From the NCBI RefSeq assembly GCF_000764305.2, contig NW_025939426.1, positions 3,957 through 67,956 on the forward strand: a stretch of 64,000 nucleotides of DNA. The letters run 5' to 3'. Made by a program: the position numbers and the translations under genes. The stretch's first letter is position 1; each line of letters opens with the position of its first letter. Source of the stretch: Hyalella azteca (taxonomy: Eukaryota > Arthropoda > Malacostraca > Amphipoda > Hyalellidae). Under the pieces are notes generated by a model that worked only from the letters and a program-made list of their open reading frames with translations, was not told where the DNA came from and did no database searches. Below are positions 1-11,089 of this stretch, one piece after another.

Positions 1-1036
1 GTTGAATTCTAATAGGGATCATTAATTTTTGCATCGTATTTCTGAAAATCAAGTATTGCATTTCTTTTAAATTAAAAACATTCTTTTACATCAAAAAAAA
101 CGATTTTTTTCTTACAGCTTCTTTGATAATTGATGATCTCACTCATATAACTTAATATTTTAAATTTAATGATTTTGTCATTTTGATGACTAAACTTTCT
201 TTGGTTCATTAAAATAAAATAATTACTGCTTATAAACAACCAACGTTTTCTAAAAGACACAAGATGTTCGAAAACTCGCCATGGGAGACAAAATCATTCA
301 GGATTTGAAGTGAAGTTATTAAGACAAATTCGACATTATAGGGCGAAAACATGAATAAATTCGTATTTAGAAGCATATCAATTGGTGTTTAAATTTTGAA
401 ACAATTTTCCATCAATTAAATGTCACTGTGAAATGTGGATCAAATCTATTTATCATGAAATTGAACTTTACAAGACCAAAACAAGGTGTCTGACACCATC
501 TTGTCTAATGTCAACAGTCAACACAATGTTGCCATACGCCGTGAAAGATTAGCAGTTTATCCCATCATTCCGTGTGGATTCGAGAACTTTGTTGGTATCA
601 ATGAAATCGTGAGAATTTTCTGCGAAAGTTTACGTAATTTTTATTTTTATTTTGGAACATATTCATTACAAAAATTGTCTATATGGATACACGACTAGTG
701 TATGTATTGGAGGGAAGAGTCGCCTACTTTTTATCAGTTTTCGAACCACACGCAAGCGAGTTAGAGGAAGTGCAGCTGTCCGGGTGTCCGCAGTTTCTGA
801 CGAGCTCCCTGTACTGTAAGAGTATGAGTAATTGAGTATCAATTGTCATTTCGGTGGAAGGTGTAAGGTGGTAAATTTTTCGATACATTTTCTTTTGTTA
901 ACATGATAATATATTACCTATACAGAATTCCATACTGGCCGCCCCCCATTTGCAAACTATGACACTTTCCTAAAATTTGTCATTTGCATATGTAACTAGA
1001 AGAGTTCTATTACAATGCATCAGAACCTGGAGTTAT
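1..1036. other. No gene recognised
   Basis: AT-rich sequence without an ORF resembling a known protein. The longest open frames are short and look random. No repeat shared with the rest of the window was noticed before the TTAA at 1037. Confidence 0.5.
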
Positions 1037-1106
1037 TTAACACTTTGACTGCAACGTGCACCATATATGGATAATGGTACACGCATGCATGTCCCAAACT
1101 GCGATG

Positions 1107-1124
1107 TGCGCCATATATGGCGCA
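1107..1124. repeat. 18-bp perfect palindrome
   Basis: TGCGCCATATATGGCGCA is its own reverse complement. It lies in the sub-terminal part of the piggyBac-like element, where related CCATATATGG and ATGGCGCAC motifs recur at about 1060 and 2240. It may be a transposase-binding or structural sub-terminal repeat; that is inference. Confidence 0.6.
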
Positions 1125-1277
1125 TGCTTAAAAAATTTTATTTTTTAAAAAAAGCTCTTTAAAATATCAGCCAGTCTGCCAGATCATAAACTTGTGGAAA
1201 ATATGATGGGTAATTGACAATAATGTTTTCAAAAACCTATATGAACGTCGTGCAATCGAATCATAAGAATCTTAGTA

Positions 1278-1389
1278 GGGTAAACGCGGTATATTCCGAC
1301 ACTTTAAGGACGCATCGAGAAATGAAAAACTATAAAAAAACCGTATGCGTTACGTAAGTTCTGTTGCCTTCACATGACTCTCAAAACAC
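1278..1389 (+). mobile_element. Left-end fragment of the Tc1/mariner-type MITE
   Basis: A diverged copy of the first ~110 bp of the element at 3812-4722, again preceded by TA (1276-1277). It stops exactly where the adapter junction begins, so the truncation is probably an assembly artefact. Confidence 0.6.
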
Positions 1390-1427
1390 CTGTCTCTTAT
1401 ACACATCTAGATGTGTATAAGAGACAG
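1390..1427. other. Nextera mate-pair junction adapter (assembly artefact)
   Basis: CTGTCTCTTATACACATCT (1390-1408) is followed immediately by its exact reverse complement (1409-1427). This is the 19-bp Tn5 mosaic end back to back, the circularisation junction of Nextera mate-pair libraries. It is not genomic. Sequence left and right of it was ligated in the library and need not be adjacent in the chromosome. Confidence 0.95.
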
Positions 1428-1429
1428 AT

Positions 1430-1611
1430 ATTAGATATGCAAACTTTTTAAATCTTTCTATTGTGTTATGTAGCCTCAGTATTAGGCCTTTAATGCCCAT
1501 TGACAAAATTTTTCTATGTCAAATAGTTTTTGAGTTGTGGGGGCTTTTGTTAAAAAAACGAAAAGTGGTCTAAGTTACCCCGCCGGTCTAAGTTACCCCA
1601 TTTTATGGTAT
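1430..1611 (+). repeat. Dispersed repeat E, copy 1
   Basis: A ~180-bp segment nearly identical to 2547-2721, with small indels, ending in tandem GGTCTAAGTTACCCC motifs. No coding capacity. Confidence 0.7.
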
Positions 1612-2546
1612 AGCAGTAAAAAATAAGTATTAGTCATTCAAAAGTTGCCTAAGCTCACACAGAAACAGAATGGCACTGTAAAAAGCAAGATAAACAGTGA
1701 CACAGCTTCCGAGTACTGGGCTAGCAATTGATAGTTACTTTTCTAGCTTTTCATCTCACTTTAGCATCAACTAACTTCCTTTTTTTTTGCAATTATGTTA
1801 AAGCAAGACTCAGATCAGTAGCTCGTCATGGCATGAAGTTCAGATCCTCAGCTTCAAATACTTTAGAGCTGGAGCGCCAACATCTAAAATCATTGTGATT
1901 TGTTATAGAAACATTTCTTCATGTGTCTGACCTATTACTAGTGAAAATACATTCAGTAATCTTCAATGACTTCAGCAATTCACATCGATTTTTACTGACA
2001 ATTTCACCAAGCACCCAGGCATTTGCTACAGTTTTTGCCAATATCTTGAACAGTTGTTGGTACCACTTCATGCTTTGCTTAAAGAAGTTTTGTAAGAAAT
2101 CATCTAAATTAATTATAAACTTCCCATTTAGCAGCATTTTACCCCAGAATGATTTGTAGTTTGATTATTGCAGTCACAATCTGATTTCATTTGCACAGAA
2201 AATGTTTTGTAGTTGAATAATTAATGCCGTGTACCTCGTATGGCGCACGTTGCCTAGAAAGATGAAAGTTTCCATCCCAGGCAATGTGCACCAATAGAGG
2301 CTCACGGTTTTTATGTCAGAAGCTTGTAGAACTTGCTCAGACAAGAGCAGCGCACTAGCCCTGATCTTGCTGCTTTGTCTGTAACTTAAGTTATTCAAGT
2401 TTGAATGAGTCGCACTACTGGAATACAGGCTATTTTGCAAGTCGCAGTCAAAGTCTTAATCAAAAAATAAAAAATTTGAGGGGGTACTCTGACAGGCTTT
2501 AAATAATAGCTTTTTTTTGTGGGTCACATTTTTAATTTTTTAACCT

Positions 2547-2721
2547 ATTAGATATGCAAACTTATTAAATCTTTCTATTGTGTTATGTAGCCTCAGTATT
2601 AGGCCTTTAATGCCCATTGACAAAATTTTTCTATGTCAATAGTTTTGAGGGTTTTTGTTAAAAAAACGAAAAGTGGTCTAAGTTACCCTGCCGGTCTAAG
2701 TTACCTCATTTTATGGTATTG
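2547..2721 (+). repeat. Dispersed repeat E, copy 2
   Basis: Second copy of the 1430-1611 repeat, in the same orientation, just right of the piggyBac-like right end. The pair could be two real copies or one locus duplicated by the chimeric join at 1390-1427. Confidence 0.7.
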
Positions 2722-2904
2722 AGTAGGTATCTCAAAGTGTATGATGGCCTTGCAGCTGCATCATTTACCTATGCGTTAAAAAAAATTGGAGAGTTAAATA
2801 TAGCATGCCAAAACCTTGTTATAAATATGATGAGTGATGACCACTACCAACCTGTCGCCGTCTGTATGACCATATCCGTGTGATTGTATCTTGCCTATGC
2901 TTCA

Positions 2905-3115
2905 AGTCAAGCATGGACAACATCCACCTTTAGGGCCGCAACTAGAGCTTTCCTGCCATTTCTGGAACCACAAGATTTCCACCAGATGAATTACCTCCTA
3001 TCTAATTGTTAACAAAAATGCAAGATGGGGCCGCAAGATTACAAATGTATTACAAAATCGTCACGTTGTAGCCGCAAGATTTCAGAAACAAGTAGGAAAA
3101 TTTCAATCCTGCTTC
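2905..3115 (+). repeat. Dispersed repeat D, copy 1
   Basis: A ~200-bp segment sharing long stretches with 45131-45330, including CTTTCCTGCCATTT, GATGAATTACCTCCT and CTAATTGTTAACAAAAA. Non-coding. The rest of 2722-3810 shows no gene. Confidence 0.65.
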
Positions 3116-3811
3116 AAGTCAGCAGGCCACTTGTTGAAAGATGATGGTTTTTGGAGAACTATGCTGTATGAAACCTAACTAACCCTAAATGCTATAAGCT
3201 AAATCTTGCATAATTTAACACGTTAAATGTAGCACAACCCACCCACTCCCCAGTACCCATCATGGTTGTCAGAACAGTCAGATGCCCAAGAAACGACAAA
3301 GTCTGCAGACAAGAAAGGTCTATTATTAAAATTTGTGGGTTCCTGTGCAAAAATTAAATTGTCCTTTTTTCATAATTTTTAAAATTCGATAAAGAAGTGT
3401 GCCATCATAAATTTCTTTTGGGCATGCAATTGAAAAAAATTAAATAGTGGAATTTTTCTATAAAGAAAGACACTGCAACTCACCAGTGGGTTGTGTTGCA
3501 GCCTGCACTTGACGTGTTTATAAAGCCCCAGTCCCCCAGGACCCAGACATCACTTCTCAAAGAATTATTGATTTTGAAAAGTAACTATACTGTATGAAAT
3601 AATGAAACCTAATCCCTTAAAAAATTAGAACGCATTCAAAAGCATCTCGTCAACAAATGCTTTAAGGTGTTTTGAATAGTGTAAAAACCTCCAGAATTTG
3701 TCCCTTGTGCAGTGGGAAAGTTTGATTTTCCATGAAGAATCATTGTTCAAACTTTTTTCAACCTCTGGCCAAGTGTATGTTGGCTTTTGTTGGGACAGGG
3801 TTAAACAAATA

Positions 3812-4722
3812 GGGTAAACGTGGTATATTCCGACACATTAAGGACGTAGCAAAAAATGAATGGCTATAAAAAAATCACCGTATGCGCAACTTGAGTTCTG
3901 TTTGCTTTATGTCACTCTCAAAACACCGCACTACGCGCCAGCAACAATGAAACGTCACGAAGTGTTGCCATATTTATTTAAAAGCCTTTAGAATGCAAAC
4001 CTACCAAATCCATATAGTCTGATGCTGTGTGTGACTAAATTTGCCATTTTGTGAGACTAATTTCGGCCGAACTTCAAACTCTACTAATTCGTAATTCCAA
4101 CCCTCTTGTGTTTGAATTCCGATCGCTGTATTGGAATATGACACAACTCGGAATTAGAACACTATTGAATATTGAACACTACTTAATTAGGCTTTTAATT
4201 AAGAGCTATTAAGTTTTAAATTAAGAAAATTTTAATTTTTGCACACAGCTCGGAACAAGATGTGTGTGTCTAATTCCAAGCTGTGTCGGAATTAGTTTTT
4301 ATGTGTCTAAAACCGTCTTTCAAATTAATCATCTATTAATTTATTTACCACTTGAAATCAGCAAATACAAGTATACTTAAAGAATTCCTAATATATTCAC
4401 AGACTTATTTAAAAGTCTCAAACCATAATATTCTTTCTACACAAACAGTTTATCACTATTTAGTAGAGCAAGGTCTACTATCAACTTTGACACATTTTTC
4501 GATGTTTTCACTGGGTGACGTGCACTGTCTCTCTTTGGATCTTAACATTTTCCCGCCAGACGGCCCAGACCTAGTGTTTTGGCTTTAGTATGGTGCGCAA
4601 TAGTATGATGTCACTATTTCAACCATCAATGAATGCGTGAAACAAAGACAAAGCTTAATATAATGGAAAAATTTGAGAAGTGTCGGAATTATCCACAATG
4701 TCAGAATATACCGCATTTACCC
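3812..4722. mobile_element. Tc1/mariner-type MITE with TA target duplication
   Basis: The left end GGGTAAACGTGGTATATTCC is matched by the inverted right end, about 22 of 25 bases, at 4699-4722. Both ends are flanked by TA (3810-3811 and 4723-4724), the Tc1/mariner target site. It is ~911 bp with no transposase ORF, so it would need a transposase in trans. A second left end lies at 1278. Confidence 0.65.
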
Positions 4723-4726
4723 TATA

Positions 4727-4895
4727 ACTCAGTACTGACTACATTGAGTGACAGAGAGCACAAGTCACGAATGGATGGACAGACAGACAAGTCACGAAGA
4801 GACGGACAGACAGACAAGTCACGATGGGACATGACGAGGCTCAGACGAGCACAATACCTAGTGCCTTTTTTTCATAAATGAGAAAATGTGCTAAA
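4727..4895 (+). repeat. Dispersed repeat B, copy 1
   Basis: Begins AACTCAGTACTGACT, runs through GTGACAGAGAGC, carries short GACAGACAGACAAGTCACGA tandems and ends near CATAAATGAGAAAATG. Related copies are at 10219-10372 (+) and 49915-50055 (-). It directly follows the MITE. Confidence 0.6.
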
Positions 4896-5335
4896 AAGGC
4901 CAAAATAGGGTTAAACTGGGATAAACTGAAAGAGGGTAAAAGAGGGTGTAGTTGAATAATAGGCTAAAATTCTTTAAAAATATACTTTGTGTATTCATAA
5001 GGTGTTTCCCTTATTTTGTTGAACCCATGTTCATAGAGGCTGTTTGTATTTGTTCATGAGTGTGTAATGTGTATCCCTGAACCCTGATACTTATCAACTT
5101 CATCTCAGATACTACAAGGACCTGGAAAATAGTTTCTTGAATTCTTAGTGGCTGAACTGTGAGGTGTTGTGCAATGAGGAAGGAAGTGTTAGTTGGACTA
5201 AAAATAAGGGTTTGATTTTAATCTGTCCTTCCACATAGGTATTATTAGTGTGGAAATAATTGCTCTTAATTCTCAGATGAATTTCCTTTGCAGCAAAAAT
5301 TTTTTTCTTATTTCAAAGTTCATCCTAATTCCAGA
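4896..5335. other. Upstream region of SDR copy 1, no clear core promoter
   Basis: AT-rich non-coding sequence before the first coding exon. A pyrimidine-rich stretch ends in TTTGCAG at about 5294. It could be a 3' splice site giving a 5'UTR exon that carries the start codon, but this is not certain. Confidence 0.3.
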
Positions 5336-8300
5336 ATGTCTGATCAAAGTAAGTTATTTGAGTATATGATTTTATTAATATTATTATTTAAAGTACTACT
5401 GCATTATATTATGCAATTATCCTGTTTTGAATAGCATCAATAATGAGCAATTATCCAGTATTGTTCTCCTTCACCTTGCCTACTTGCTATTAAAATTATT
5501 ATACTGATCAGAAATTTCTACATTTTGTTGCATTTGGGCAATGAAAATTTCAGAGCTCTTGTATTACTACTGCAAAGCTAAATTTTTCAATTAGATAAAT
5601 GTTTACTTATGGAGGATATTAACTACTGTGGCATTGACTGCCATTGTATTTTTTTAGAATTTGTGCTGTACGGTACCTTTTATTTCCTTTATCTCTGGAT
5701 ATAGATTTTTCATCATATATATTCTACTAAATGATGTGACTATATCTTTTATCTTCATTTAATTTTTTCAGTGGTTCTTGTGACTGGGGCAAGTGGCTAC
5801 ATTGCCTGCCATGTGGTAAAGCTGCTGCAGGAGACAGGCTATCGTGTCAGAGGCACGGTTCGTAGTCTGAAGAACTCATCTCGTGTTGACCCTCTCAAAA
5901 TGCTGGTTTCTAACCCCAAGCACCCTTTGGAATTAACAGAAGCAGATTTGGAGAGTGATGATGGCTGGGATAAGTGAGTTTCTAGTTTATGCAAACAGGA
6001 TTGCTTTAGATTAAGCTATGATAGGCTATCAGGCTTCATGATGTAGAAATGCCAAGAAATAATATTCTATTTTCATAACTTCTACACTAATCATTTGTCT
6101 CATCATCATATACTCAATATACATTCAAGACCCTCAAATAAATGTTAACCTCTAAATCTAGTTTGTGTTTCCAGAGCCATGGAAGGTGTGTATGCAGTGA
6201 TGCACACTGCCAGTCCATTTCCTTCTTTGGAGGAGTCACCATCCGAGCAGAGTTTAGTCATACCAGCAGTTGAAGGAACCAAGCGCGTTCTGAGTGCTGC
6301 AGCTAAAGCTGGTGTCAAAAAAGTTGTTGTCACATCTTCATGCAGTGCTGTAGTTGGTATGTGAATTGTTAGAGACTGAGTTAGAAACTGAGTGAAAACT
6401 TAAAGCGACATAATTCCAAAAAATAACTAGAAATCTTGTTCCACATATTTTTATAGCAACAGAATAGCCTACTTTGCCCTGCTTAGTATTATGTTCAATA
6501 CTTGAGGTTATTTCATATATTTTCATTTTTTCATCTGCTGATCCCGCTTCTACTGACCCAAGTAAGAAGTTTGATGAAGAAGACTGGACTGACACCAGCA
6601 ACCCAGCTATCACATCTTATCCCAAGTCAAAAACTCTTGCAGAAAGAGCAGCATGGGACTTGCTTGAGTCATTACCTGGTGAGCTCCATAATATTCGCTT
6701 TTGTAGCTAATACAAGTCAGTTTATAAATTAATTCCTTCACAAATCTCCTCTTCTGCTGTTATGATTTTTTTTAATCATGTATGTAGAGTCTTCAATCCT
6801 TATTAGATTTTAATCACTATAATTAGTATTTAAATTACAGATATTTTAGTACTAAAATCATGGCTGATTTTTTTGGTACTAAAAATCATGACTGATTTTT
6901 TATTAACTTTTGACTGTCTATTGAAAACCGAGTCACTAACTATGTTGTACATTGAACATGATATCATTACAGCAATGCAGGGAGAGGACAGATATTTTTA
7001 GCATTAATTACATTCGCAAATTCTTGAAATAGCAGCCAAAATGGGAGGTTTTCAGCCTTCAATATTCAGATCTAGAAAGATTTGATTTGTAGGGATTGAT
7101 ATGCGCTGTAAATTTGCACACATCTGATGCTGGTTACCTTGCATACTTGTCAAAAGTAGAAAATCAGCGGTTTGAACTTTCAATGGTTAACCCTGTGCTG
7201 GTGTTGGGACTGCCTCTAGTTGAATCTAACAACCTCATTTGGTAGTTATATATTTTTATTTCTAAAAACAATCTTATTGTTTTAGAGGGTCAACGGTTTG
7301 AACTGTCTACGGTGAACCCTGTGCTGGTGATGGGCCCGCCTCTCGTGGAGTCTAACAAGTCTGCTACATCAGTGATCATCCTGAGGGACGCCATCATGGC
7401 CAAGGTGCCTGGCTCTCCCAAACTGTGCTTCCGTATTTGTGATGTGAGGGACGTTGCTCTAGCGCATCTCAAGGTGAGCAATTTAATTGGGGATCATTTA
7501 ATTTTTGGATTTAATTAATTTAATCATCAGAATGCAGATAAATGAATATAAAAAAAACTAGAAATTATGGGTAATCAAGACGTATGCATATATATTAATA
7601 GATGAATTAGCAAGGTATTATCTCAAGAATCCTGAGTTTAACAATGAAATGAAAACATTTAAAATTATCTAATAATTGTAGAGGATTTGCTACATGATTC
7701 TCTGATCAAATGTGTGTCATATTTCAGTGCTTGACAAACCCCGAAGCAGTTGGCAAACGTCACATTATTTCTTCTGGAGGAATCTGGATGAAAGATATGA
7801 ACCAAATACTTGCGGACGAGTTCAAACCTCAGAACTACAAAGTTAGCACCAGAGAATTGCCAAACTTTGTTATCTGGTTCGCCTCGATTTTCAATGAAAG
7901 AATCAGGAAGCAAGTCTATCCACGCCTTGGGGTTATGTTCGACATAGATAACTCCAGAGTAAGAGCAATCTTCACTTGTCTCATAACAATATGTTGTAGC
8001 ATTGAGCTGGTCATGTCGGCCTGTAGCGACCTTACTTGATGATTATAATTTAATTGAACTTCTCATAACATGATACAGTGATGAGTAGAGATGTTGAGAT
8101 ACCCAAGAAAGCGCTAAATGTGATCATGAATTTTGTTCAAGATGAAGAACGTGCTGGGCATTGAACCCACGCCCCAGAAAGACTCTATCCTTGACATGGC
8201 CTACGCTATGATCGAGCTCGGCATCGTTGCGAAAACCAGCGCTTACAAAGGCGTAAGAAGACCATCAATATCATTGTTCTCACTAATTATGTTTAGCAGC

Positions 8301-8528
8301 TTTATTTCGCATGAGCGAATTTGTATTGTGTATTTATAACATCTGAGTGAAGTTTTCAGCTAAATCAATTCTAGAGGGAACCAAAAAAATATTCTATTAT
8401 ATATGAAAAATCAACATGATTTTTTTTTTAGTCTAGTTTTTATATGATGATTAATAAACTTGAATATTGTGCAGCCCAAGTTCAGCGAATGGCATTCATC
8501 AGGATCCACAAAAAGCGGTGAGAATTGA
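5336..8528 (+). CDS. Extended SDR / dihydroflavonol-4-reductase-like NAD(P)-dependent oxidoreductase, copy 1
   Basis: Eight coding exons: 5336-5348 (MSDQ), 5772-5973, 6175-6356, 6541-6678, 7286-7473, 7728-7958, 8142-8252, 8475-8528. They give about 372 aa. Phases match at every join. The nucleotide-binding glycine motif GASGYIA is at residues 10-16. The catalytic YxxxK is Y159-P-K-S-K163, followed by TLAERAAWD. VNPVLVMGP and CDVRDVALAHLK are typical of DFR/GRE2-like extended SDRs, which reduce carbonyl substrates with NADPH in the cytosol; the substrate here is unknown. The exon lengths of the first seven exons equal those of copy 2 on the other strand. Odd points: intron 3 ends in TG instead of AG at 6539-6540, and a decayed copy of exon 5 lies at 7160-7243. 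The last exon could instead splice at 8517 to 8865 and stop after one more residue. The poly(A) signal at 8599 favours the stop at 8526-8528. Confidence 0.85.
6842..6902 (+). repeat. Two-copy ~32-bp tandem in intron 4
   Basis: TAGTACTAAAATCATGGCTGA and a near-identical GGTACTAAAAATCATGACTGA unit are adjacent, each followed by a T run. Short local duplication, no coding role. Confidence 0.5.
7160..7243 (+). pseudogene. Decayed duplicate of SDR exon 5
   Basis: After a plausible acceptor (GTAG at 7156-7159) the frame reads ENQRFELSMVNPVLVLGLPL, then VESNNLIW and a TAG stop at 7241-7243. The functional exon 5 at 7286 reads EGQRFELSTVNPVLVMGPPL. The copy keeps only about the first 80 nt and has no donor. 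It looks like an abandoned tandem exon duplication. If used, it would end the protein before the second half of the domain. Confidence 0.7.
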
Positions 8529-8598
8529 GCTGTGTAGGTATATTGAATATGCTTAGGCAAATTACCATTTTGAATCACGCGCATATTTTATTTAGTGC

Positions 8599-8604
8599 AA
8601 TAAA
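8599..8604 (+). terminator. Poly(A) signal AATAAA, SDR copy 1
   Basis: AATAAA about 70 bp after the TGA at 8526-8528. It supports ending the gene here without a further exon. Confidence 0.45.
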
Positions 8605-8869
8605 TGCTAGGAAAGTACATACCTATGTATAAATACCCAGTTTCGCGATATCACAGAGATTTTATATTAAAAATTCATTCATATTTATACTAATAATCCA
8701 TTCATATTATCATTAATCCTTTGATTCTCTCTCCTTGTGAAAAGCCTATTCATTGCAGCGATAGTGATTGATGCAACTTCTAAAAAACTGGCTCATCAGT
8801 TGTTAACATGTAAAAGTAGTCGCCAAATCTTATTTCATTGATCAAGTTTATATTTTTGTTCCAGTATAA

Positions 8870-9788
8870 GCGGTGCAGTGTAACTGGATAAGATTCACCG
8901 TCCAGCTGGCCTTACGCTCAAGTGGATACTCTGCCGCCGCTCATCGTTGTGCTGCAATGTTGCCTTTTTTGCTGCTGACTATCATCAAATATTTCTTACT
9001 TTTTCACAGAATTTATTTTTGAAGTGCGTTAATTCGTCCCTTGTTAACCATTCGCCCACATGTGATACAAATTTTTTTACACATATAACTGCGGACAACT
9101 AGAATACGTATTTAACTGTCAAATAATTAATATTTCATATGTCTACTTTTATCCTGACGCAAAAATATCAGGAACTAAAATATTCTACGAAATGAAGTGA
9201 AGAAATGTTTGCTCTGTGAAATCTCTAATGTTTCTTGAAGAATCTCCGTATCTTTTAAGATTTTTTCTTAGTTTCTAATGCTGGGTGCTTGGTTTAGATA
9301 CATACGTGTTTTTATATACTGGTGATATATCCCTGGTAAATATATTGCTGACGAATTATATGAAAAACTTGTTCATAGGAAGTAACTGCCGTGCGCTCCG
9401 CTGCAGGGCCTAGCCAAGGCAATACAAGCTTTTTTTTTAATTTTGTGTTATTCAGCGTGTCGTGACCAATGTTCATCTTAGGTCTGCATACTTAAAGAAT
9501 TTACGAATAATTTGTACAATTAACTAGGATGCACTATTTCTTCACGGCATGTGAAATTTTCGCTATGATATTGGCTATTCGTAGCCGCGTTTTGGAGCTG
9601 TGATAAGTTGTGCCTTATAGTTTGTTATGGCATTCCTAAGATATTTTTATCGTTGTTAAAGTGGAAAATAACCACACTCATAGACTATTGCTGCAGTATT
9701 AAAATTTTTGTGGAACACTAGAATTAAGGAAATAAGAGCAATTAAACTCAGCACGGCCGACTGTCGTTGCTGCTCGTGACTACTGTTC
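8870..9788. other. Intergenic, no gene recognised
   Basis: No protein-like ORF and no repeat shared with the rest of the window was seen. AT-rich. Confidence 0.45.
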
Positions 9789-10550
9789 ATGTTTTGTAGA
9801 TTTATAAGCTCCAAGAAATTACTTAATAACGAAATGTATCCATTGTCGCTGAGAATCGCCTTGAACTCGGGAAGCGAAAAATTCAAAATGAAGTTTATAC
9901 AAGATGCAGTTAGTCGAAGAAAGGAACTAGAGTCTTTGGAGGAGGCTTTAGCCCTCGAACAAGAAAGTTTGCGATTCGAAGAAGCTGAAAATCAACGAAA
10001 TGACCAGCGAGTGACGCTTGAGGTGCAGATAGCGGTGTAATCAATGAAAGACGCTCAAGAAACTTTGCAGGCGGTGAGAATCGCCAAAGAAACGACACTG
10101 CTCCTGTTGATCGGCGATGACTGAGCGAACGCACAAAGCCCAAATCTGGAGAAAGAGATCAAAATTTTATAGTCGAAGTTGACGTTTGCCACAGCAAACT
10201 GCGAAATGAAGAAAAAATATAACTCAGTACTCACTGCAGTGAGTGACAGAGAGCTCATTTTCTCGTCGACGAAAACGTGAAGTCACGGACACACGGACGG
10301 ACATGACGAGCACAATAGGGCATTTTTTCAATATATGAGAAAATGCTCTAAAAACAGCTTGAGGCAATTAAAGCCAAAAGAAGTAAAACATCATCATTGG
10401 TAACTTCGAAAATTTCAAAACGTAAATGATCCGCGTGTTGCTGCTGATGAAGTTAATGAAACCTAGGAAGCTCTCAGACAGATCAGAGTCGAAAAATAAT
10501 CGCCTGCTATCGCAAAATCTCGAATTGAACATGAGGCAAGAGTGTGCCCA
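9789..10550 (+). pseudogene. Decayed coiled-coil ORF
   Basis: Codons from about 9880 read as a charged coiled coil (SRRKELESLEEALALEQESL) and continue beyond TAA at 10038-10040 as SMKDAQETLQAVRIAKETT. Stops then interrupt the same frame. After dispersed repeat B (10219-10372) coding-like sequence resumes (KAKRSKTSSL, then VNDPRVAADEVNET and, in a shifted frame, EALRQIRVEK). No introns are apparent. It may be a processed pseudogene or a dead transposon ORF; the parent protein is not recognised. Confidence 0.3.
10219..10372 (+). repeat. Dispersed repeat B, copy 2
   Basis: Starts AACTCAGTACTCACTGCAGT and ends near ATGAGAAAATGCTCTAAAAA. It is the same family as 4727-4895 and the reverse-strand copy at 49915-50055, and interrupts the decayed coiled-coil ORF. 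Confidence 0.65.
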
Positions 10551-10644
10551 TATTTAATAGTGAATGTAAGGAGTGCCTAGAACTTGAATTAGTATTATTA
10601 TTGTATTATGTTTAAATTAGACACTCTTGTTTGTAACTAATATT

Positions 10645-11089
10645 TGGCCTTATAAAGAATCCTGTGTCTTTGATGTTAAGCATGTACAATGTATTTCTAA
10701 TTTTATTTTCAAATAAAAACAATAATTTTTAAATATTTTTACTATATGAAAATATTATAGATTTTCAAAATTATTCATTCTGTCAATTGATTCATGCATT
10801 GTCTCCAACTTTACGCAAGTATGCAAAATTTTAGATCGAATGGACAGCTAGAAGCGTGTTGAATATCGATTGTAAGATTTGTAGAAGACGAATTTTTTTT
10901 AATTTTTCACAGTAAAAAAATTTAAATTATATATTTTGTCAATTGATTCATGCATTGTCTCTAACTTTACGCAAGTGTGTAAAATTTCTGATCGATTGGA
11001 AAGGTAGAAGTGTGTTAAATATCGATTATAAGATTTGTGGCAGACAGGCAAAAAACAACAAGAAGTGAAGTTAAAGAGCAGTGTTGTAA
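10645..11089 (+). mobile_element. MITE family A, degraded copy
   Basis: Contains the family landmarks AAAGAATCCTGTGTCT, GATTCATGCATTGTCTC, GCAAAATTTTAGATCGA and the end AGTGAAGTTAAAGAGCAGTG. The left terminal repeat is no longer clear. An internal segment (GATTCATGCATTGTCT with its surroundings) occurs twice, as in other copies. Confidence 0.65.

Larger units (their letters stand above)
1037..2459. mobile_element. piggyBac-like non-autonomous element (possibly chimeric)
   Basis: Bounded by TTAA at 1037-1040 and 2456-2459, the piggyBac target site. The left end reads TTAACACTTTGACTGCAACG and the right end is its inverted near-copy, 20 of 23 bases matching. There is no transposase ORF. The interior holds a palindrome (1107-1124), the broken left end of another MITE (1278-1389) and an artificial adapter junction (1390-1427). 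The two termini may therefore come from two genomic copies joined in the library. Superfamily assignment rests on the TTAA and end sequence only. Confidence 0.45.
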
